NCBI RefSeq assembly: GCF_031181555.1
Contig: NZ_JAPSKQ010000009.1
Coordinates: forward strand, 12,661 to 47,702
Direction of reading: 5' to 3'
DNA: 35,042 nt
Origin: Streptomyces sp.
GTDB taxonomy: Bacteria > Actinomycetota > Actinomycetes > Streptomycetales > Streptomycetaceae
Shown: positions 11,304 through 20,179 of the stretch, one piece after another
How the letters are laid out: each line of letters starts with the position of its first letter
How positions within the stretch are numbered: the stretch's first letter is position 1
Notes under the pieces: model-generated
What the model saw: the letters and a program-made list of their open reading frames with translations, nothing else
The model's database searches: none
What the model was told of the DNA's origin: nothing
Made by a program: the position numbers and the translations under genes

Positions 11304-12694
11304 CTCCCCCCGGCCCCACGGCCACCGACACCGGCACCGGCACCGGCACCGAGAAGCCCACGCAGGGCCCCGCGCCCGCCGACGGCACCCGGCCCCCGGG
11401 GAACCCCGCAGCCACCGCCGACGCCCGGCCCCCGCAGGAACCACCCGCACCCGCCGACGGCGAGCAGCCCGCACAGGGGCCACCCGCACCCGACCACGAA
11501 ACCCGTACGGGTGGTGCGAGGGGGAACACCCCCCGGGCCGAAGGCGCAGCCGGGGCCGAAAACCCCGCACCGCCGCCGCGGGCACACCGCGTCGAGGGGC
11601 TCCTCCTCGGCCTCGCCGCCGGGGACGCCGCGGGATGGCCCGCCGCACGGCACCGCGCCGCCCGGATGCCCGAGTGGACACGACGCCTCACCCGGGAGCT
11701 GGACACCTTCGCCGAGCAGAACGCGACCACCACCCTTCCCGTGCCGATCGCCCTCAACCAGCCCCCGGAGCCCCTGCGCCTCGGCCCCTCCGACGACGCC
11801 GAGTGGGCCGCGTTCGCGGCCGAGGCGGTGCTGCTGGCCGGGGACGACAGCGTGCTCGGGGATCTGAGCAGGGGTCGCCGGACGCGTGCCGCCATCGATC
11901 TGACCTGGAACGCCGTCGCCGCCGAGGTCGCCGCGGCCACCGAACGCGCCCCCGAGACCGAGTCGGCGGTCCTCCCCCTGCGCGCCCGCATCTCCGTGCG
12001 GGCCGGTCTCGGCAACCTGGCCACCGGTCTGCGCCCGCCCGCCACCGGCCACGACAACCCGCACTACTTCGACGACGCGGCCTGCGTACGGGCCTGCGTG
12101 CTGGCCGTGGCCCACCCCGGCGATCCCGCGGGCGCCGCCGCCCTCGCCGAGTTCGACGCCCGCTACACCCAGGACGGCGACGGGGTGCACGGCGCCCGCG
12201 CCATGGCCGCCGCCGTCTGTCTCGCGCTGGCCGGAGCGGACACGCACGCGTGCGTGGCCGCCGCGCTCGCCGAGCTGCCCGAGGAGACCGAGATCGGCCG
12301 CAACGCCCGGCACGCCCTGCGGCTCGCCGCCGACGCCGACAGCGCCTTCGCGCTCGTACCGCCGCTGGAGCACCAGATCGTCGACCACGTCTACAGCTAC
12401 GGCATCGCCGCCGCCGAGACCGTCCCCGTCGCCCTCGCCCTGGCCACCGCCGCCCACGGCCGGATCGCGGAGGCCGTCCCCGCGGCGGCCTGTCTGTCGC
12501 GGGTCGCGGACTCCGCCCCGGCGCTCGCCGGCGCCCTCACCGGCGCGCTGGGCGGCGGCGCGGCGATCCCCCGGACGTGGCGGGAGAGCTGCCGCGTCCT
12601 CTCCGGCTGCGCGCTCCCCCGGCTCACCGGCACGGACCTGGTGGAACTCGCCGGACTCCTGGAGGCCGTGCAACCGGCTCCACCGGAGGGATGA
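11300..12694 (+). CDS. Divergent ADP-ribosylglycohydrolase family protein, paralogue 2, with disordered N-terminus
   Basis: 464 residues. The first 95 or so are Pro/Thr/Ala/Gly-rich low complexity with a short TG repeat, probably disordered. The family fold follows: GLAAGDAAGWPA (104-115), SDD (164-166) in place of TDD, and a C-terminal motif reading RVADS (401-405) where paralogue 1 has RDADT. The first metal-binding Asp is thus Val402 and only Asp404 remains. The GDALG loop is also altered to GDAAG. It may bind ligand or partner rather than hydrolyse, or work with one metal. The ATG has GGAGG 7 bases upstream and overlaps the preceding stop. An alternative start inside the low-complexity region lacks support. 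Confidence 0.85.
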   Translation: MTPPGPTATDTGTGTGTEKPTQGPAPADGTRPPGNPAATADARPPQEPPAPADGEQPAQGPPAPDHETRTGGARGNTPRAEGAAGAENPAPPPRAHRVEGLLLGLAAGDAAGWPAARHRAARMPEWTRRLTRELDTFAEQNATTTLPVPIALNQPPEPLRLGPSDDAEWAAFAAEAVLLAGDDSVLGDLSRGRRTRAAIDLTWNAVAAEVAAATERAPETESAVLPLRARISVRAGLGNLATGLRPPATGHDNPHYFDDAACVRACVLAVAHPGDPAGAAALAEFDARYTQDGDGVHGARAMAAAVCLALAGADTHACVAAALAELPEETEIGRNARHALRLAADADSAFALVPPLEHQIVDHVYSYGIAAAETVPVALALATAAHGRIAEAVPAAACLSRVADSAPALAGALTGALGGGAAIPRTWRESCRVLSGCALPRLTGTDLVELAGLLEAVQPAPPEG

Positions 12695-12701
12695 TTCGGG
12701 C

Positions 12702-13883
12702 ATGACGCGCGAAGAGGCAGGAAAACGTGATCAGGGCGTGCCCCTGGACGAGCGGATCACCGGTGCCCTCGTGGGAGCCGCCGTCGGCGACGCCCTCGGC
12801 GGGCCGGTCGAGGGCTACTCCCCCGAACAGATCGTCGAGCGCCACGGCGGACGCGTGCACGGCGTCGTCGGCCCCTGGAACGGCGACGCCTGGCGCACCG
12901 CCCGCCCCATCGCCCCGTACCACAAGGGCGACGGCCACGTCACCGACGACACGTTGATGACGCACGCGCTGGTCCGGGTGTACGCGACGGTCCGCGACCA
13001 CCTGGACGCCCACGCGGTCGCCGACCACCTGGTCCCGGACCTGATGACGAACCCGCGCTGGATCCCGGAACTGGAGGCGGAGGCGCTTCCGCTGCAGCGG
13101 ATCTTCCTCGCGGAGAAGTGGCTGGTGGCCCGGCTCCACTACGGTCACGTCGACCCGCGCGAGGCGGGCGTCGGCAACATCGTCAACTGCGGTGCCGCGA
13201 TGTACATGGCGCCGGTCGGCCTGGTCAACGCGGCCCATCCGGCCGCCGCCTACGCCGAGGCGCTGGACGTCGCGGGCGCCCACCAGTCGTCGTACGGCCG
13301 GGAGGCGGCCGGGGTCCTCGCGGCGGCCGTCGCGGCGGCGTGCGCGCCGGGCGCGACGCCGGACTCGGTGGTCGCCGCGTGTCTGTCCCTGGCGAAGGAC
13401 GGCACGCGGGCGGCGATCGAGCGGGTCTGCGAGGAGGCGTCCCGGCACCCGGACTTCGAGTCGGCGCTGCGTCCCCTGCGGGAGGCGGTGGCCCCGTACG
13501 ACACCGTGGGCCCCGACTACCGCTCCCCCTCCCTGGGCGCCCGCCGCCCCTCCCGGCTGCACGCCGTCGAGGAACTGCCCGTGGCACTGGGGATGGTGGT
13601 GGTGGCCGGCGGCGACTTCCGGCACGCGGTGCTGGGCGCGGTGAACTACGGCCGGGACTGCGACTCCATCGCCACCATGGCCGGCGCCGTGACCGGTGCC
13701 CTCGGCTCACCGGTCCCCGAGGACTGGGCCAAGACCGTGGCGGAGGCCAGCCGCCTCGACCTGTGGGAACCCGCGGTCACGCTCACCGGCGTGGCCCGCG
13801 AGGTCTTCGCCCGGGACGTACGGCGCCGCCGGGCCCACGAGCGGGCGTTCGCGGAGCTGGGAGGGCCGGGATGCTCAGACTGA
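12702..13883 (+). CDS. ADP-ribosylglycohydrolase family protein, paralogue 3
   Basis: 393 residues with an intact-looking metal site: GAAVGDALGGP (25-35), TDD (T81, D82, D83) and GRDCDS (D319, D321, Ser322 for the usual Thr). It is the most conventional of the four along with paralogue 1. The segment GNIVNCGAAMYMAP (158-171) belongs to the fold's substrate side and resembles larger ADP-ribosylglycohydrolase-like proteins of unknown substrate. The start is 7 bases after the previous stop with GGAGGG somewhat far upstream; a later in-frame GTG at residue 13 is possible. Its end overlaps the next gene by 13 bases. Cytoplasmic. Confidence 0.92.
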   Translation: MTREEAGKRDQGVPLDERITGALVGAAVGDALGGPVEGYSPEQIVERHGGRVHGVVGPWNGDAWRTARPIAPYHKGDGHVTDDTLMTHALVRVYATVRDHLDAHAVADHLVPDLMTNPRWIPELEAEALPLQRIFLAEKWLVARLHYGHVDPREAGVGNIVNCGAAMYMAPVGLVNAAHPAAAYAEALDVAGAHQSSYGREAAGVLAAAVAAACAPGATPDSVVAACLSLAKDGTRAAIERVCEEASRHPDFESALRPLREAVAPYDTVGPDYRSPSLGARRPSRLHAVEELPVALGMVVVAGGDFRHAVLGAVNYGRDCDSIATMAGAVTGALGSPVPEDWAKTVAEASRLDLWEPAVTLTGVAREVFARDVRRRRAHERAFAELGGPGCSD

Positions 13884-15238
13884 CGTGGGTGCAGCCGGAG
13901 GACCTGATCGGCCACGAGCTGCGCCAGGCGGCCCAGGACGGCCGCGAGCCCTCGGTGGTCGCGGCCCGCTGGCGGGCGGCGGGCGGCCCCGAGGCCCCGC
14001 TCGGCGCGGGCGCGTCCCCGCGGCCGGCGTCCCGCTGCCTGCGCCTGCTGGCCGCCGACCTGCTGGACGAACTGGCCGACCTGCCCAGTGCGCTGGCGGA
14101 CGACGAGCCGACCGGCCTGACCGGGATCCGGGCCCTGTGCCCCGACTGGCCGCGACCGCCCGCGCATCCCCCTTCCCCGCCGGGCCCCGAACGCCTCGAG
14201 GCCGCCTGGCTCGGCCGGGCCGTCGGCTGCCTGCTGGGCAAACCGGTCGAGAAGCTCCCCCTCGACGGCATCCGCCGCCTCGCCCGGGCCGCCGGGAACT
14301 GGCCCCTGGCCGGCTACTTCACCGCCCGCGGCGTCCCGGAGGAACTGCTGGCCCGGTACCCCTGGAACCGCCGCTCGGCCCCCACCTCCCTCGCCGAGAA
14401 CATCGACGGCATGCCCGAGGACGACGACCTCAACTACCCCCTGCTGGGCCTCCTCGTCCTCCGCCGCCACGGCCGCGGCTTCACCACCGCGGACGTGGCG
14501 CGCGTCTGGCTCGACGAACTGCCCGCCGGCCGCGCGTTCACCGCCGAACGCGTCGCCTACCGCAACCTCCTCAGCGGTCTGGAACCGCCGCTGACCGCCC
14601 GTCACCACAACCCCTTCCGCGAGTGGATCGGCGCCCTGATCCGCGCCGACGTGCACGGCTGGACCAACTCCGGCGACCCGGCCGCCGCCGCCGCACAGGC
14701 CCACCGCGACGCGACCCTCACGCACACCGCCAACGGCGTCTACGCGGCGATGTTCACCGCGGCCGTCATCGCCGACGCCGCCACCGGCACCCGCGACGTG
14801 CACGCCTGCCTGCGCACCGGCCTCACGGTCGTCCCGCCCCGCTCCCGTCTCGCCCGGGCCGTCGAGCACGCCGTCCGGCTGGCCCGTGAGCACAGTGACT
14901 TCACCACCGTCGTCGACCTGCTGCACGACACGTACGCCGCCACCCACCACTGGGTGCACGCCGTCCCCAACACCGCCCTGATCGCCGCCGCCCTCACCCA
15001 CGCGGACGGCGACTTCGCCGGCTCCGTCTGCCGGGCGGTGTCCGGCGGTTGGGACACCGACTCCAACGGTGCCACCGCCGGGAGCATCGCCGGCCTGCTC
15101 GCCGGTTCCCCGGCCGCGCTGCCCGACCGCTGGACGGCCCCGCTGAGGAACCGGCTGGCGACCTCCGTCGGCGGCTTCCACGGCACCGGCTTCGACACCC
15201 TGGCCCAGCTCACCCACCAGGAGGCCTCCCGCCCATGA
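13871..15238 (+). CDS. ADP-ribosylglycohydrolase family protein, paralogue 4, with N-terminal extension
   Basis: 455 residues. Residues 1-105 form a separate helical region (starting MLRLTWVQPEDLIGHEL) that I do not recognise. The family domain follows: WLGRAVGCLLGKPVE (113-127), EDDD (183-186) in the TDD position and GGWDTDS (D395, D397, Ser398). The metal site looks complete but the LLGKP and EDDD variants set it apart from paralogues 1 and 3, as in the subset of the family sometimes annotated only as ADP-ribosylglycohydrolase-like. The start is supported by GGGAGGG 5 bases upstream and lies inside the preceding gene. The stop overlaps the CoA-transferase start (ATGA). Confidence 0.9.
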   Translation: MLRLTWVQPEDLIGHELRQAAQDGREPSVVAARWRAAGGPEAPLGAGASPRPASRCLRLLAADLLDELADLPSALADDEPTGLTGIRALCPDWPRPPAHPPSPPGPERLEAAWLGRAVGCLLGKPVEKLPLDGIRRLARAAGNWPLAGYFTARGVPEELLARYPWNRRSAPTSLAENIDGMPEDDDLNYPLLGLLVLRRHGRGFTTADVARVWLDELPAGRAFTAERVAYRNLLSGLEPPLTARHHNPFREWIGALIRADVHGWTNSGDPAAAAAQAHRDATLTHTANGVYAAMFTAAVIADAATGTRDVHACLRTGLTVVPPRSRLARAVEHAVRLAREHSDFTTVVDLLHDTYAATHHWVHAVPNTALIAAALTHADGDFAGSVCRAVSGGWDTDSNGATAGSIAGLLAGSPAALPDRWTAPLRNRLATSVGGFHGTGFDTLAQLTHQEASRP

Positions 15239-16470
15239 CCCGGCCCGACCCGACCGCCGCCCCACCGACCGCCCCGTCCCCCGCCGGACCCCCGCTGACC
15301 GGCCTGCGCGTCCTGGACCTCGCCACCCTCTTCGCCGGCCCGCTGGCGGCGACCCTGCTCGGTGACTTCGGCGCGGAGGTCGTCAAGGTCGAGCATCCGA
15401 GGAAACCCGATCCCTCCCGCGGCCACGGCCCGTCCAAGGACGGCGTCGGCCTGTGGTGGAAGGTGCTCGGCCGCAACAAGCGCACCATCACCCTGGACCT
15501 GTCCAGGCCCGGCGGCCGGGCCGCCCTCCTGCGCCTGGCCGGGACCGCCGACGTGGTCATCGAGAACTTCCGCCCCGGCACCCTGGAGAAGTGGGACCTG
15601 GGCTGGCCCGAGCTGTCCGCCGTCAACCCCCGCCTGATCCTGGTCCGGGTCACCGGCTTCGGACAGTTCGGCCCGTACGCGCACCGCCCGGGCTTCGGCA
15701 CCCTCGCCGAGGCGATGAGCGGCTTCGCCGCGATCACCGGCGAACCGGACGCCCCGCCGACCCTGCCGCCGTTCGGCCTGGCGGACTCCATCGCGGGCCT
15801 GGCCACGGCGTACGCGGTCATGACCGCGCTGGCCGGCCGCGACCGCACCGGCGAGGGGCAGGTCGTCGACATGGCCCTGATCGAGCCGATCCTCACCGTG
15901 CTCGGCCCCCAGCCGACCTGGTACGACCAGCTGGGCCACGTCCAGCCCCGCACCGGCAACCGCTCCCAGAACAACGCCCCCCGGGGCACCTACCTCACCG
16001 CCGACGGCACCTGGGTCGCCGTCTCCACCTCGGCCCAGTCGGTCGCCGAACGCGTGATGCGTCTGGTGGGCAGGCCGGAGCTGATCGACGAGCCCTGGTT
16101 CGCCACCGGCGCCGGCCGGGCCCGGCACGCGGACGTCCTGGACGAGGCGGTCGGCGGCTGGATCGCGCAGCGCACCCGCGCCGACGTGCTGGCGGCCTTC
16201 GAGAAGGCGGAGGCGGCCGTCGCCCCCGTCCAGGACGTACGGGACGTGATGGCGGATCCGCAGTACCAGGCCCTGCACACGATCACCACGGTCGACGATC
16301 CCGAGCTGGGTCCGCTGCGCATGCAGAACGTCCTCTTCCGGCTCTCCGGCACCCCGGGCGCGATCCGCTGGGCCGGCCGCCCGCACGGCGCGGACACCGA
16401 GGAGGTGCTGACCGAACTGGGCCTCGCCCCGGCCGACCTCGCGGCGCTGCGCGCGGAGGGCGCCCTGTGA
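15235..16470 (+). CDS. Class III CoA-transferase (CaiB/BaiF family)
   Basis: 411 residues. Family members such as formyl-CoA:oxalate transferase move CoA between carboxylic acids through an Asp-bound anhydride. The expected Asp is Asp184 in PFGLADSIAG. Other family landmarks are LRVLDLATLFAGP (24-36), GAEVVKVE (46-53), the RNKRTITLDL segment (80-89) and the VIENFRPG motif (108-115). The first 20 residues are Pro/Ala-rich linker. AGGAGG lies 10 bases before the ATG, which overlaps the stop of the fourth glycohydrolase gene. It is followed, also by overlap, by a CoA-ester lyase gene, so the pair could activate an acid and then cleave its CoA ester. The acid is unknown. Confidence 0.93.
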   Translation: MTRPDPTAAPPTAPSPAGPPLTGLRVLDLATLFAGPLAATLLGDFGAEVVKVEHPRKPDPSRGHGPSKDGVGLWWKVLGRNKRTITLDLSRPGGRAALLRLAGTADVVIENFRPGTLEKWDLGWPELSAVNPRLILVRVTGFGQFGPYAHRPGFGTLAEAMSGFAAITGEPDAPPTLPPFGLADSIAGLATAYAVMTALAGRDRTGEGQVVDMALIEPILTVLGPQPTWYDQLGHVQPRTGNRSQNNAPRGTYLTADGTWVAVSTSAQSVAERVMRLVGRPELIDEPWFATGAGRARHADVLDEAVGGWIAQRTRADVLAAFEKAEAAVAPVQDVRDVMADPQYQALHTITTVDDPELGPLRMQNVLFRLSGTPGAIRWAGRPHGADTEEVLTELGLAPADLAALRAEGAL

Positions 16471-17297
16471 CGGACTTCCCGCTGACCTGGCTCTACGCCC
16501 CCGGGGACCGCCCCGCCGTGGTGGCGAAGGCGCTCGCCTCCGGCGCCGACGTGGTGGTGATCGACCTGGAGGACGCGGTCGCCCCCGACCGCAAGGCCTA
16601 CGCCCGCGCGGCCACCGCCGAGCTGCTGCGCGACCCGCAGCCGGTCCCGGTCCACGTCCGCGTCAACGCCCTGGGCGGCCCCTGGGGCGAGGCCGACCTC
16701 GCGGCCGTCGCCCCGGCCCCGGGCCTGTCCGGTCTGCGGCTGCCCAAGGTGTCCTCCCCGTCCGAGGTCGTGCGCGCCGCGCGCCGCGCCGTGTCCGCGC
16801 ACGGCGGTGTGCTCCCCCTGTACGCCCTCCTGGAGTCGGCCCTCGGCATCGAACGGGCCCACGCCGTGGCCACCGCCCACCCGTCCCTGCGCGGTATCGC
16901 GATCGGCGAGGCGGACCTGCGGGCCGACCTGGGGGTACGGGAGGACGCGGGCCTCGACTGGTCCCGCTCCCGCGTGGTCGTGGCCGCGCGGGCGGCGGGC
17001 CTGGCCCCGCCCGCCCAGTCCGTCCACCCGGACACCCGCGACCTGGAGGGCCTCATCGCCTCCTGCGCCCGCGGTCGCGCCCTGGGCTTCCTGGGGCGCG
17101 CCGCGATCCACCCCCGCCAGCTGCCGGTCATCGAGCGGGCCTACCTCCCCGGCGAGGAGGAGATCGAGCAGGCGGAGACGATCGTCAAGGCGGCGGCGAC
17201 CGGGCAGGGCGCCCAGGCACTGCCCGACGGCGGGTTCATCGACGCGGCGGTGGTGGCGGCGGCTCGGCGAACCCTGTCCCTGGTCCGCAGGACCTGA
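16467..17297 (+). CDS. HpcH/HpaI aldolase / CitE-type CoA-ester lyase
   Basis: 276 residues of the TIM-barrel family that includes the citrate lyase beta subunit and malyl-/citramalyl-CoA lyases. Visible active-site markers are Arg65 in VRVN, Glu123 in LLES and Asp150 in GEADLRADLG, with LEDAV at 34-38 and the C-terminal IHPRQLP. Mg2+ would be held by the Glu and Asp. It probably cleaves or makes a C-C bond in a 3-hydroxyacyl-CoA. The GTG start overlaps the CoA-transferase stop (GTGA) and has GGAGGG 6 bases upstream. No other citrate lyase subunit is nearby, so it is a stand-alone lyase. Last gene before the operon's terminator. Confidence 0.92.
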   Translation: MTDFPLTWLYAPGDRPAVVAKALASGADVVVIDLEDAVAPDRKAYARAATAELLRDPQPVPVHVRVNALGGPWGEADLAAVAPAPGLSGLRLPKVSSPSEVVRAARRAVSAHGGVLPLYALLESALGIERAHAVATAHPSLRGIAIGEADLRADLGVREDAGLDWSRSRVVVAARAAGLAPPAQSVHPDTRDLEGLIASCARGRALGFLGRAAIHPRQLPVIERAYLPGEEEIEQAETIVKAAATGQGAQALPDGGFIDAAVVAAARRTLSLVRRT

Positions 17298-17341
17298 TGC
17301 CGGAAGCCACCCCGGAATCCACCGGAACCACCGCCCGGCAC

Positions 17342-17382
17342 ACGCCGAGGGCGCCCGGAACGTCTCCGGGCGCCCTCGGCGT
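17342..17382. terminator. Strong bidirectional terminator between the glycohydrolase operon and lgt
   Basis: A perfect 17-bp stem (ACGCCGAGGGCGCCCGG and complement) with a 7-base loop, 44 bases after the lyase stop and 14 bases from the lgt stop. It separates convergent transcripts. Confidence 0.9.
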
Positions 17383-17396
17383 CGTGCGGCGGGCCG

Positions 17397-18371
17397 TCAG
17401 CCCTTCTTCGCCGAACCGGCCCCGTCCTTGGGGTTCCCGGAGCTCTCGGGGCTCTCGGAAGCCCCGGGGGGTTCCTCCGCCGTGGCACCGCCCTCGGCGT
17501 CCGGCGAGTCCGCCTCGTCCTTCTCCACGGCCCCGGCCTCGTCGGCACCGCCGGAGGCTCCCGGCTCCACCACGGTCTCGCGCCCCGGCCGCTTCCTCGC
17601 CGACAGCACGATGTACAGCACGGCGAGCAGGAAGACGAGGATCGAGGTCCAGTTGTTCAGCCGCATGCCCAGGACGTGGTGGGCCTCGTCGACGCGCATG
17701 TACTCGATCCAGAACCGGCCCGCGCAGTACGCGGCGACGTACAGCGCGAACGCCCGCCCGTGGCCGAGCCCGAAGCGGCGGTCGGCCCAGATCACCAGCA
17801 GGGCGACGCCGACGCACCACAGCGACTCGTACAGGAACGTCGGGTGGTAGGTGCCCGGAACCCGGCCGTCGGCGGAGGAGGTGATCTCCACCGCCCACGG
17901 CAGATCCGTGGCCCGCCCGTACAGCTCCTGGTTGAACCAGTTGCCCCAGCGTCCGATCGCCTGGGCGAAGGCGATGCCCGGCGCGACGGCGTCTGCGTAG
18001 GCGGGCATCGGGATGCCCCGGCGCCGGCAGCCGATCCACGCGCCCAGGGCGCCGAACGCGATCGCGCCCCAGATGCCGAGGCCGCCCTCCCAGATCTTGA
18101 AGGCGTCCACCCAGTCACGGCCCTCGCTGAAGTACAGCTGGTAGTCCGTGATCACGTGGTAGAGCCTGCCGCCGACGAGGCCGAACGGCACGGCCCAGAC
18201 AGCGATGTCGGCCACCGTGCCGGCCCGCCCGCCCCGGGCGATCCAGCGCTTGTTGCCGAGCCAGACGGCTACGAAGACGCCGATGATGATGCAGAACGCG
18301 TAGCCGCGCAGCGGAACGGGGCCGAGGTACAGCACCCCGCTCGACGGGCTGGGAATGTAGGCAAGTTCCAT
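17397..18371 (-). CDS. lgt: Prolipoprotein diacylglyceryl transferase
   Basis: 324 residues, polytopic. Lgt moves diacylglycerol from phosphatidylglycerol onto the lipobox Cys of prelipoproteins in the plasma membrane. The family signature GRWGNWFNQELYG is at 140-152, including the essential Arg141. About seven membrane segments are visible. The last 70 or so residues (from about 255) form an acidic Gly/Glu/Ala-rich tail that most non-actinobacterial Lgt proteins lack. I start at the ATG giving MELAYIPSP, which is typical for streptomycete Lgt. An in-frame GTG 36 bases earlier adds 12 residues; neither has a good ribosome site. It lies downstream of the DsbA-like gene with a hairpin between them. 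Confidence 0.96.
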   Translation of the reverse strand: MELAYIPSPSSGVLYLGPVPLRGYAFCIIIGVFVAVWLGNKRWIARGGRAGTVADIAVWAVPFGLVGGRLYHVITDYQLYFSEGRDWVDAFKIWEGGLGIWGAIAFGALGAWIGCRRRGIPMPAYADAVAPGIAFAQAIGRWGNWFNQELYGRATDLPWAVEITSSADGRVPGTYHPTFLYESLWCVGVALLVIWADRRFGLGHGRAFALYVAAYCAGRFWIEYMRVDEAHHVLGMRLNNWTSILVFLLAVLYIVLSARKRPGRETVVEPGASGGADEAGAVEKDEADSPDAEGGATAEEPPGASESPESSGNPKDGAGSAKKG

Positions 18372-18440
18372 GGCAGGGTCGACGCTACCGTGCCGGACCG
18401 GCCGCACGACGGGCGGCCCGGCTACGGCTCCATAACAGGA

Positions 18441-18458
18441 CCCCGGGAATTCCCGGGG
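18441..18458 (-). terminator. Short hairpin after the DsbA-like gene
   Basis: CCCCGGG-AATT-CCCGGGG is a perfect palindrome 6 bases past the stop of the thioredoxin gene. It could be a weak terminator or an mRNA 3'-end stabiliser before lgt. Confidence 0.5.
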
Positions 18459-18464
18459 GCGGTG

Positions 18465-19241
18465 CTAGCCCTTGTTGGCCTCCTGCACCATCTGCTTCAG
18501 CTTCTCCGGGGTCATCGAGCGGTCCTGGTAGATGTTCTTGCCGTCGAACAGGACGGTCGGCGTGCCCGTGAAGCCGCCCTTCTGGAAGGCGTCGTGGGAC
18601 TTGGCGACCCAGCTGTTGTGCTTGCCGTCCTCGACGCAGGAGCGGAAGGCGGGGGTGTCGAGGCCGTCGACCTTGCCGGCCAGCTCGATGAGCTTGTCGT
18701 TGTCGGCGAAGGCGTCGTCGCTCTCCATCGGCTGGTTGTCGAAGAGCACCTTGTGGTACGCGGCGAACTTCCCGGCGTCCTGGGCGCAGGCGGCGGCGTT
18801 GGCCGCGTTGCGGGAGCCGGTGCCCCCCATGCCGCCGTCGATGAGGGTGACCAGGTGGTACTCCGTCTTCAGCCGGCCCGCTCCGGTCAGTTCGTCGAGG
18901 GTCGGGCCGTAGGCCTGCTCGAAGGCCTTGCAGGCCGGACAGCGGAAGTCCTCCCACACCGTGAGTGTGGCCTTGGCGTCCTCCTTGCCGACCGGGATGA
19001 CGGTGCCGTCCTCGCCCACCGCGCCCGAGGGCGCCACGACCGGGCCCGCCGAGTCGCTCCCGTCGTCCTTGCCGGAGTTGGCGGCGACGACGCCGATCAC
19101 CGCCGCGAGCCCCAGGACGCAGACCACGCTCGCACCCACGATCAGACCGCGGCGCCGCTTCTCCGCGGCCTTCCGCTTCTCGCGCTCGACCGCCAGCCGC
19201 TCCCGGGCGGTGCGCTTTCCCTCACGATTCTTCTCGCTCAC
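18465..19241 (-). CDS. Membrane-anchored DsbA-like thioredoxin-fold protein
   Basis: 258 residues: a highly charged cytoplasmic N-terminus (1-31), one membrane segment (about 33-54), a short linker and an extracytoplasmic thioredoxin fold with the redox pair C101-P-A-C104 and a Thr-Pro cis-proline loop near residue 225 (GFTGTPTVLF). This matches DsbA-family disulfide oxidoreductases of actinobacteria, which introduce or isomerise disulfides in exported proteins. Two further Cys (in NAAACAQD and FRSCVED) could pair. The GTG start is the family's usual one; its ribosome site is poor. A strong hairpin separates it from trpA, only 15 bases before the start, so it may rely on read-through or a promoter overlapping the hairpin. 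Confidence 0.93.
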   Translation of the reverse strand: MSEKNREGKRTARERLAVEREKRKAAEKRRRGLIVGASVVCVLGLAAVIGVVAANSGKDDGSDSAGPVVAPSGAVGEDGTVIPVGKEDAKATLTVWEDFRCPACKAFEQAYGPTLDELTGAGRLKTEYHLVTLIDGGMGGTGSRNAANAAACAQDAGKFAAYHKVLFDNQPMESDDAFADNDKLIELAGKVDGLDTPAFRSCVEDGKHNSWVAKSHDAFQKGGFTGTPTVLFDGKNIYQDRSMTPEKLKQMVQEANKG

Positions 19242-19255
19242 ACCCCGCAGAACGA

Positions 19256-19284
19256 ACCGGGGAGGCGCACCGCGCCTCCCCGGT
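19256..19284 (-). terminator. Terminator of the trpCMBA unit
   Basis: A 13-bp perfect stem (CCGGGGAGGCGC core) with a 3-base loop, about 80 bases downstream of the trpA stop and immediately before the DsbA-like gene. Confidence 0.8.
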
Positions 19285-19364
19285 CACAGGTCCACCCGTA
19301 CGAGGGACCCGTATGACTACCTGCGGATATCCGGCCGCGCGGGCCCGTCCGCCGTGCCCGTCCC

Positions 19365-20179
19365 CTACGCCTGTCCGCGCACGCCCTTGGCGAGGTCGCC
19401 CGCGAGCGCGCGGACGGCCTCGATGCCGGCGGCGTGGTCGGGGGCGTCCAGCATCCGCTTGACGAAGGCCGAGCCGACGATCACACCGTCGGCGAAGCCG
19501 GCGACCTCGGCGGCCTGGGCGGGGTTGGAGACGCCGAGCCCGACACAGACCGGCAGCCCGGTGCCGGTGGCCCGGGTGCGCTCCACCAGGTCCCGGGCCT
19601 GCGCGCCGACCGACTCACGGGTTCCGGTGACGCCCATCAGGGAGGCGGCGTAGACGAAGCCGCTGCCGGCCGCGGTGATCTCGGCGAGCCGCTCGTCCTT
19701 GCTGCTGGGCGCGACCACGAAGACCGTGGCGAGGCCGTGCTTGTCGGCGTGCTCGCGCCACAGCGCCGACTCCTGGACGGGCAGGTCGGGCAGGATGCAC
19801 CCGGCGCCGCCCGCCTCGGCGAGTTCGGCGGTGAACCGCTCGACGCCGTAGCGGTCGATGGGGTTCCAGTACGTCATGACGAGGACCGGCTTGCCGGTGG
19901 CCCGGTGCGCCTCGCGGACCGTGCGCATCACGTCGGCGATCCGCACGCCGCCGCGCAGGGCGATGTCGTCGGCGGTCTGGATGACGGGACCGTCGAGGAC
20001 GGGGTCGCTGTGCGGCAGACCCACCTCCACGACGTCGGCGCCGCCGTCGAGGACGGCCCTGACCGCCTCGATGCCGCCGTCCACGGTCGGGAACCCGGCC
20101 GGGAGGTAGGCGATGAGCGCCGAGCGCCCCTCGGACTTCGCCGCGGCGAGGGTGTCCGTCAACAGCTGGATGTTGCCGC

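Noticed and set aside
11321..11352. A microsatellite-like ACCGGC repeat near the start of the second glycohydrolase gene
   Set aside because: It encodes the short Thr-Gly run in a disordered linker. It is too short to call a repeat element, although it might vary between strains.
13646..15265. A 539-residue minus-strand open frame opposite the fourth glycohydrolase gene
   Set aside because: Antisense frame with no family motif. The plus strand has a ribosome site, catalytic motifs and operon overlaps.
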